Source of the DNA: an uncultured Eubacteriales bacterium
GTDB taxonomy: Bacteria; Bacillota; Clostridia; Christensenellales; Borkfalkiaceae
Assembly (NCBI GenBank): GCA_900542935.1
Contig: UQPN01000021.1
Span: 1-37,331, forward strand
DNA length: 37,331 nt
Direction of reading: 5' to 3'
Numbering within the stretch: position 1 is the stretch's first letter; every line of letters begins with the position of its first letter. The notes beneath the pieces are model-generated. The model worked only from the letters and a program-made list of their open reading frames with translations, had not been told where the DNA came from and made no database searches. A program made the position numbers and the translations under genes. Below, piece after piece: positions 32,327 to 37,331 of the stretch.

Positions 32327-32929
32327 TCAACCTTCCGCCGCGGCAAGATTTTTAATGTTGCTTAAATACGTCCTGTCCGCTTCCGAAAGTTCCGTTTCGT
32401 CAATCGCGGACAATTTTTCTTTCGCCTTTTCCGCCACGCCCGTTTCGCCGTCTTTCAACGCGTACAGATACACCGCCGCAAGCGAATTGTTGGGCGGAAA
32501 TTCCCCGTTCAGCGATTCCGCGGCAATCTCCACCGCCTCTTCCCCTTTGCCCAGCCGGTATTTCGCAAGGCACAGCGTAGAATAGGCGTACTGCCTGTAC
32601 GTGCCGAACCCTTCGCCGGAAATGCCGCCGTTCAGACAGAATTCTTTGAAATCTTTGCAATCCACCAGCGCCGCGGCGTATTTTTCCGTTTCTTCGTCCA
32701 TGCCTTCCGAAACGGCGATTTCCATGGCGAACGCCGCATAATACGATTCGCCGAACCGTTCGTAAGATTTTTCCGCGTAGCGCATCGCCGTCCTGTCCCA
32801 ACCGACGTTATAAGAAAGCTCCATCACCGTAGGCGGAAAAAAACACACGCACGCAAACACCGCCGCGCTGCACAACAGCAGCGTGGCAACCAGCGTCGCA
32901 AGTATCGATTTCCAGATGATTTTATTCAC
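32327..32929 (-). CDS. Membrane-anchored helical repeat-like protein
   Basis: 200 aa from GTG 32929, preceded by AGAGG 8 nt away; the longer frame begins inside the -10 box. One N-terminal helix (about 5-32, IIWKSILATLVATLLLCSAAVFACVCFF) anchors it. The rest is paired amphipathic helices with an A...Y...G.. pattern (YAEKSYERFGESYYAAFAMEIAV, YSTLCLAKYRLGKGEEAVEIAAE), as in tetratricopeptide-like repeats. No family recognised. It is the first gene before guaA, but no functional link is evident. Confidence 0.65.
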   Translation of the reverse strand: MNKIIWKSILATLVATLLLCSAAVFACVCFFPPTVMELSYNVGWDRTAMRYAEKSYERFGESYYAAFAMEIAVSEGMDEETEKYAAALVDCKDFKEFCLNGGISGEGFGTYRQYAYSTLCLAKYRLGKGEEAVEIAAESLNGEFPPNNSLAAVYLYALKDGETGVAEKAKEKLSAIDETELSEADRTYLSNIKNLAAAEG

Positions 32930-32970
32930 TCCCAAAGCCTCTTTCCGCAAAGAATCCGCATTCTTTTTTA

Positions 32971-32999
32971 ATTGTATCACTTTTTTGCGGAAAAATCAA
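32971..32999 (-). promoter_or_regulatory. Promoter upstream of the repeat-like protein and guaA
   Basis: Read leftward: -35 TTGATT (32999-32994), 17-bp spacer, -10 TACAAT (32976-32971). The leader of about 35 nt contains the AGAGG site for the GTG start. Confidence 0.75.
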
Positions 33000-33109
33000 C
33001 CGTATTGAGGAAAGATTTTTTAACTTTTACGCGTTCTTTTTTATCTTTTCCGTCTTTTCTTTTCCTCGCGGCATATCGCGCCCCGCTCCGCTCATATCTT
33101 ATTATTGCC

Positions 33110-33820
33110 ATGAGAAAATTTTTCCGATTGAAAACGATGCTCTGCCCCTTCCTTTTATCCGCCGCGCTTTTATTGTCCGCGGGCGGCTGTGCAAAAAAAA
33201 GCCCCGACCTGTATTCTTACGTTTCCGAACTGCGCGACAATATCCTGACGGCGGAACTTCCGGACGGCGAAGAAAAAGCCCTGCTCGTCGTTCATACCTG
33301 CCTCCGCGAACAACCGTACCTCGACGACGGCGCGGCGGGCACGACGGAACGATTGACTTCGTTTTATTTTTCCGTCAAAGACGGCTCCGGGACATACGTC
33401 GTCTCCTTTCCCGAACAAGCCGGTTCCCAGCGGGAAAGCGGCGGAGAAATGTCGTACGACGATACGAAACGGCAGTATTACTATTCCTGTTCGCTTGATT
33501 TATCCGAGGCAGAAACGCTGCCCGTAACGGTAAAAAACGCAAAGACGGGCAAGGAATACCCCTTCGAAGCGAACAGCGTAAAAACCTCCGCAACCCTCTC
33601 TCCGCGCGCGATTCTCTCCTCGTTCGAAACAGCGGAAAGCGAAACGCTTACGCCGTTGAAAACGGGCGGCGACTTCGCGGGGGAAATCCGCGTCCGCCTC
33701 ATCGAATCGGACGGAAAAACTTACTATTTTATCGGCGTGATTTCCGCCGATAAAACCTCCGCTTCGTATCTTTTAGACGGCGAAACGGCAAAAATTTTGG
33801 CGAAACGCCAAAACAAATAA
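33110..33820 (+). CDS. Predicted lipoprotein of unknown function
   Basis: 236 aa from ATG 33110. The signal peptide ends in the lipobox SAGGC with lipidated Cys27; the upstream extension would hide this signal. The mature part is beta-rich and hydrophilic (YSYVSELRDNILTAELPDGEEKALLVVH, TYVVSFPEQAGSQRESGG), about 200 residues with no recognised domain. It should sit on the outer face of the membrane. No Shine-Dalgarno is visible before the ATG, and TATTAT lies 4 nt upstream. It is divergent from the guaA-side operon. Confidence 0.7.
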   Translation: MRKFFRLKTMLCPFLLSAALLLSAGGCAKKSPDLYSYVSELRDNILTAELPDGEEKALLVVHTCLREQPYLDDGAAGTTERLTSFYFSVKDGSGTYVVSFPEQAGSQRESGGEMSYDDTKRQYYYSCSLDLSEAETLPVTVKNAKTGKEYPFEANSVKTSATLSPRAILSSFETAESETLTPLKTGGDFAGEIRVRLIESDGKTYYFIGVISADKTSASYLLDGETAKILAKRQNK

Positions 33821-33892
33821 CAATGAGTATCGCTTTTTTCGTTTGAATCGAACAAAATTTTCGATTTTGCCGCAACGGACGCATAAATCCGC

Positions 33893-33921
33893 TTGACATT
33901 GCGTAAAAAAAGCCGTATAAT
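33893..33921 (+). promoter_or_regulatory. Perfect consensus promoter facing the right-hand island
   Basis: -35 TTGACA (33893-33898), 17-bp spacer, -10 TATAAT (33916-33921). It is followed 13 nt later by ATGAAAAAACGAATGAGC, and the sequence character changes soon after. The promoter probably served a chromosomal gene now split from it. Confidence 0.85.
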
Positions 33922-33934
33922 AATTTTATAATTT

Positions 33935-34057
33935 ATGAAAAAACGAATGAGCACAATAAGGCCGAAGCAAGGGTTTTGTTTTTCTTATGCATTTGGGCTG
34001 TTGTTGGATTGTTTTTTACAGTTACCATTCATGTGGATAGAGCATAGAAAATTGTGA
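33935..34057 (+). pseudogene. 40-codon stub: host gene start joined to island sequence
   Basis: Open frame from ATG 33935 to TGA 34057. The first codons (MKKRMSTI) are of host type and directly follow a perfect promoter; from about 33958 on the sequence is unlike the left side and encodes a hydrophobic, non-matching tail (FCFSYAFGLLLDCFLQLPF). The simplest reading is that an insertion cut a chromosomal gene after its first few codons. It could also be a real short peptide. Confidence 0.4.
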
Positions 34058-34531
34058 GTGCTAAGTACGGCAGATACGGCCTATTCTTTATCTTTAACAT
34101 CCATCTTAATTCCTCGGTGTTTGTCTCAAGTCGTATTGGATCAGATGAATCGAGTACTGCTCTTAGTTCCAATTTGTGGTTTGGACTGGTCACTTGGAAA
34201 AGAGTCGTATATCTGCTTGGTGGCAGGGATTGATATTGGTATATATTTCCATCACGAGCCAAAGGGTTAATGCTTTAACAAAGTTTCGTGGGATTTTCTT
34301 AACAATGATGATTTCCTTCTGATTTTGTGATATACTGGGAGCAGAAACTCCCAATGCTGCTCGAATGTTGTACATCTCTCCGTGGTGGGCAGCAGGCAAT
34401 GTCAACTGTTTGAAATGGCAGCTGAGATAAAAAATAATTGTTGGTGCGAATATATTAAATGGCGAGTCGTTTACCTAGAATTCACAAAAACGAACTACAA
34501 GCATTGTAACTTGAATAAAGGAGAAAATGTT
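34058..34531. other. Left flank of the island, no clear gene
   Basis: No gene is supported. Leftward frames at 34029-34262 and 34190-34405 are protein-like in places but lack ribosome binding sites and known motifs; they could be remnants of a degraded mobile-element gene. The end (34516-34531) holds AAAGGAG for the fusion gene. Confidence 0.4.
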
Positions 34532-37063
34532 ATGAAATGGGCTGTTCTTTCAGATTTGCACATGAATTTCAAAAATTGCAACACAGTAACAGCACGAGAT
34601 AAACTAATTGAGACCTTAAGAAAAGAAAATACAGATGGTGAAATTTCCTTTGTGCTTATTACGGGAGATTGTTTGCATCAGAATAGAGGAAATCTTAAAG
34701 AAATTGCTTCCTATATTTCACAGATAGCAGAAGCCTGTGGAATAGATGTAAGCAGAGTGATTTTATGCCCCGGTAATCATGACATTGATAGGAAAATTAA
34801 ATCCCGTAATACTGCGATTAAAACATATCGAAAGGATGGAACACTACCAGACCTAGAAACTTGTTTGAATGGATATGGGCGGTTCAAGGAGTTATATACG
34901 TTACTTTATGGTGATATATACGAACCATTCTCTTTGAAGACAATTGATGATTTTAGAATAATCTCAGTGGATTCATGTTTGCTTTCGATGGATGATAGAG
35001 ATTACGGAAAATTGGTTGTAAGTTTTACGAATTTGGCAGAACTGGCAAGAAAAATAAAAAGTGATGAAAGCAAAATTAATATTGTAATAATGCATCATGG
35101 TGTTGAATGGTTGAGTGCAGAAGATGGAAGACGCTTTCAGCATTGGCTTGTAGATAATAATGTAAAGGCTGTTTTTTGCGGACATAACCATGCACCAGGA
35201 TTGAGCATATTGACAGAGGCAATAAAACCGTATGGGATTCCTCAGGGTGGGGTATCACAGTTCACTTGTGGGTGTACATTATCGGATAGCTATTCGCGCC
35301 CTGTATTTCTAGTTGCAGAGTATGATAGGACTAAGGCAATAAAAGCAAGGTTATATGAATATAGGGGCGACTCTAGTTGGGAAATTGCAAGTGGAGTCTT
35401 ACGAAGCTTTCCATCAGGTATTTACAGGGAAAGCACAACAAATGGAATGGTAAAAAATTCATACGACATTCCGAAAGTTTATAAAAATATTTTTGATATA
35501 GGAACCGATGTGGCACTGGATATAAAGGTAAGTAAAAAACTTGCATTTTTTGGATTGCGAGGAGGTACTTTCTTAGAGGGAAATTCAAAAATAGCGAATG
35601 CTCTTTATGAAAAAGGAAAGGATATTGAGTGTAGGCTTCTAGTGTCTGATCCATATAGCATTTATATTGAAAAAAGATTACGGAATGTGCCAGAATTTGC
35701 ACCGCAAGAAAAGCTGGAAAAACAGTGGAAGACTAATTATCTAGACATAAAAAAATTAAAGGACACTTTTCCTAAAACAGATGGCTGGGCATTAAGGTTT
35801 CATGAACAGCCGCTTTTATACCGATTTATAATAACTGACCGGAGTATTTATCTGGGATACTATACAAGAGAGCCTAGCTCGAAATCATATATGTATCGAT
35901 ATACAAGAAAATCATCTGTTTATCGAAGCTTTACAGATCTTTTCAACTCGTCTTGGGAAAATGCTAGTACGAGTTTTTCAAGTATTGTTCCGGATCGATG
36001 TAGCTTTGTTTTAGATAATTTTGACATGAAACCGTCATTGGTAATTAATCTAATGTCTGCATGCAATATGGATTGCGATTATTGCCCGGAAGGTGGAGAA
36101 AATTTACAGAAATGTGATACTCTGTGCGATATTTCTCAAATTAAATATTTGTTGACGGCATATGCAAATTATTATAAAGAAAAAAGATGGACAGAGAAAA
36201 AAGTCGTCAGAATTACTGGTGGGGAACCCCTTCTGGATTTTGAAAGACTGTCTGAGACACTGCACCATGCTAAATTAGAAAGCTATGAAAAAGTTGTTTT
36301 ATGTACAAATGGATTGTTACTGAAACAGTGTTACGAAAACAATTCAATTGTGTGGGAGGAAATAAAGGATGTTCTCTTATTGAAGATCAGCTTGGATACA
36401 CTTAAGCCACAGGTGTTTAAGGATTTAACAGGTGTAGATGAGCTGAGGACCGTACTGGAAAATATATCTTTTATGAAGCTCAAAGGGTTTAAAATTGAAT
36501 TGAATTTTGTTGCTACTAAGAAAAATGTTGGCGAAATTGAATCCGTTTATAACTACGCACATAGTAAGAGGCTGGTTGGTCTTAAGGTTTTAACCGTAAA
36601 CGATTTTGGAGGTATAGTGTCTGCAGACAATGTAGAAAAAGAACTGAATCTTCTAATTGAAACACTGAGAAAGAAAAACTATATAGAGACAGGGCTATAT
36701 GTACACAATAATAAGGGAATTCATATGAAACGCTTTATTTACGATGGATGCACTTTGACGATTGTGGATCACATGAATAAAGGCAATTCAGTCACTCCAA
36801 GGCGTACTTATAGTGAGGCCTGTCAGGAGTGTAAATATTATCCGGAATCAGTTGATGTTCAAACAGGATTAACTAAACCGTGTGCAACAGTGATTATGAG
36901 TCTTACGATGAGAGCAGACGGCGTGCTGAGCTTTTGCAGAATGCAGACAGATAGTGAAACAAATGTGAGAGGAAAAAGCTTAGAAGAAGTTCAAGAAATG
37001 GTAAGGGGGCAGTTAAAGAAATTTGAAAGATGTTATCATTATGAGATTGGTGAAAAAAGATGA
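34532..37063 (+). CDS. Metallophosphoesterase / PLD-like (DUF5919-like) / MoaA-like radical SAM fusion
   Basis: 843 aa from ATG 34532 with AAAGGAG 9 nt upstream. Domain 1 (1-270) is a calcineurin-like phosphoesterase: D8-x-H10, GD46, GNH83D, H188/H189 and GH218-N-H220, all metal ligands present. Domain 2 (about 320-480) has LAFFGLRGGTFL, ECRLLVSDP, LRFHEQPLLYRFIITDRSIYLGYY and resembles the DUF5919-type, PLD-related domain found in signalling proteins, without an HKD motif. Domain 3 (about 500-843) is radical SAM: C511-X3-C515-X2-C518, RITGGEP (560-566), and a C-terminal C764-X2-C767...C784...C802 cluster region with LTMRADGVLSFC, resembling the second cluster of MoaA. The gene ends in an ATGA overlap with a nucleotidyltransferase gene. 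Such a fusion is unfamiliar to me; a role in making or sensing a nucleotide-linked compound is inference. Confidence 0.8.
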   Translation: MKWAVLSDLHMNFKNCNTVTARDKLIETLRKENTDGEISFVLITGDCLHQNRGNLKEIASYISQIAEACGIDVSRVILCPGNHDIDRKIKSRNTAIKTYRKDGTLPDLETCLNGYGRFKELYTLLYGDIYEPFSLKTIDDFRIISVDSCLLSMDDRDYGKLVVSFTNLAELARKIKSDESKINIVIMHHGVEWLSAEDGRRFQHWLVDNNVKAVFCGHNHAPGLSILTEAIKPYGIPQGGVSQFTCGCTLSDSYSRPVFLVAEYDRTKAIKARLYEYRGDSSWEIASGVLRSFPSGIYRESTTNGMVKNSYDIPKVYKNIFDIGTDVALDIKVSKKLAFFGLRGGTFLEGNSKIANALYEKGKDIECRLLVSDPYSIYIEKRLRNVPEFAPQEKLEKQWKTNYLDIKKLKDTFPKTDGWALRFHEQPLLYRFIITDRSIYLGYYTREPSSKSYMYRYTRKSSVYRSFTDLFNSSWENASTSFSSIVPDRCSFVLDNFDMKPSLVINLMSACNMDCDYCPEGGENLQKCDTLCDISQIKYLLTAYANYYKEKRWTEKKVVRITGGEPLLDFERLSETLHHAKLESYEKVVLCTNGLLLKQCYENNSIVWEEIKDVLLLKISLDTLKPQVFKDLTGVDELRTVLENISFMKLKGFKIELNFVATKKNVGEIESVYNYAHSKRLVGLKVLTVNDFGGIVSADNVEKELNLLIETLRKKNYIETGLYVHNNKGIHMKRFIYDGCTLTIVDHMNKGNSVTPRRTYSEACQECKYYPESVDVQTGLTKPCATVIMSLTMRADGVLSFCRMQTDSETNVRGKSLEEVQEMVRGQLKKFERCYHYEIGEKR

Positions 37064-37331
37064 AAAAATATAAAGTCGGTTTTTTGTGCGGATTTTTTGA
37101 CCCTTTACATGATGGCCATATCGACATTATGCGGCAGGCAAAAGAAATGTGCGAGCGATTGATTGTTGCAGTAGGAACAGATGACTTTATGATGCAAAGA
37201 AAGCATCATGGAACAATACTTTCATACGAGCAGAGAGTGGAAGTCGTAAGCGCGATTCGGTATGTTGATCAAGTTGTACCTGAAGTTGATTTGGACAAAG
37301 TTAAAGCATATCATCAGTATCATTTCGATTT
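37060..37331 (+). CDS. Cytidylyltransferase-like nucleotidyltransferase (truncated by window end)
   Basis: The first 90 residues are visible, starting ATG 37060 inside the ATGA overlap with the fusion gene. GFFDPLHDGHIDIMRQAKEMCERLIVAVGTD contains the HxGH nucleotide-binding motif (H17-D-G-H20), and SYEQRVEVVSAIRYVDQVVPE is the second signature of the glycerol-3-phosphate cytidylyltransferase (TagD)/PCT family. These enzymes couple CTP (or ATP) to a phosphorylated small molecule. Acting next to a phosphoesterase and a radical SAM domain, it may activate the substrate or product of the fusion protein. The 3' end is outside the window. Confidence 0.85.
   Translation, partial: MKKYKVGFLCGFFDPLHDGHIDIMRQAKEMCERLIVAVGTDDFMMQRKHHGTILSYEQRVEVVSAIRYVDQVVPEVDLDKVKAYHQYHFD

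Noticed and set aside
34532..37063. Prokaryotic viperin-like antiviral enzyme
   Set aside because: The protein has a CX3CX2C cluster, but the sequence around it and the C-terminal cysteines look MoaA-like, and the fused phosphoesterase is not part of viperins.
1..37331. tRNA, rRNA or CRISPR array
   Set aside because: I saw no T-loop-type sequence in a cloverleaf context, no ribosomal RNA stretches and no regularly spaced repeats with unique spacers.

Overview
The window looks like a chromosome segment from an uncultured anaerobic Clostridia-type bacterium, perhaps a Christensenellales or Borkfalkia-like gut lineage; that placement is inferred from gene content only. Supporting signs are a Na+-type V-ATPase operon in the Enterococcus hirae gene order, a cysteine desulfurase next to a DUF3343 gene, sigma-A promoters with 17-bp spacers, and GC-rich codon use broken by AT-richer islands.

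Layout. (1) About 1-9,800 is a mobile element. Rightward genes encode a large secreted, membrane-anchored protein, a small basic protein, a 30-residue hydrophobic peptide and a membrane-anchored Zot/pI-like P-loop ATPase. They converge on a leftward set of small genes: a 37-aa protein, a J-domain protein, several unknowns, an ASCH protein, a DUF4313 protein and two Cys-rich mini-proteins. A hairpin-rich non-coding stretch and an IS30-family transposase close the element. The set resembles an integrated filamentous (inovirus-like) phage or a small plasmid. (2) 10.1-11.0 kb holds a LysR regulator. (3) 11.1-20.5 kb holds a leftward V-ATPase operon, ntpFIKECGABD, with two tandem promoters and a terminator. 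(4) 20.7-25.5 kb has a PLD-family protein, endonuclease III, a DUF3343/cysteine desulfurase divergent pair and a divergent pair of low-complexity proteins. (5) 25.7-26.7 kb is a small AT-rich patch with one membrane protein. (6) 26.9-33.8 kb has the tilS-hpt-phosphatase operon, a DUF378 protein, a Cys-rich protein, guaA preceded by an anchored repeat-like protein, and a lipoprotein. (7) From about 33.95 kb to the end is a second AT-rich island. It carries an 843-aa fusion of a metallophosphoesterase, a PLD-like/DUF5919-like middle region and a MoaA-like radical SAM domain. This is translationally coupled to a cytidylyltransferase that runs off the window.

The two most promising novelties are the metallophosphoesterase/radical SAM/nucleotidyltransferase cassette and the Zot-ATPase element with its structured region. 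A third recurrent signal is that several chromosomal genes (nth, tilS, the 26-kb membrane protein and probably others) have a promoter -10 box only 6-9 nt before the start codon and no Shine-Dalgarno, which suggests leaderless mRNAs. No tRNA, rRNA or CRISPR array was seen.
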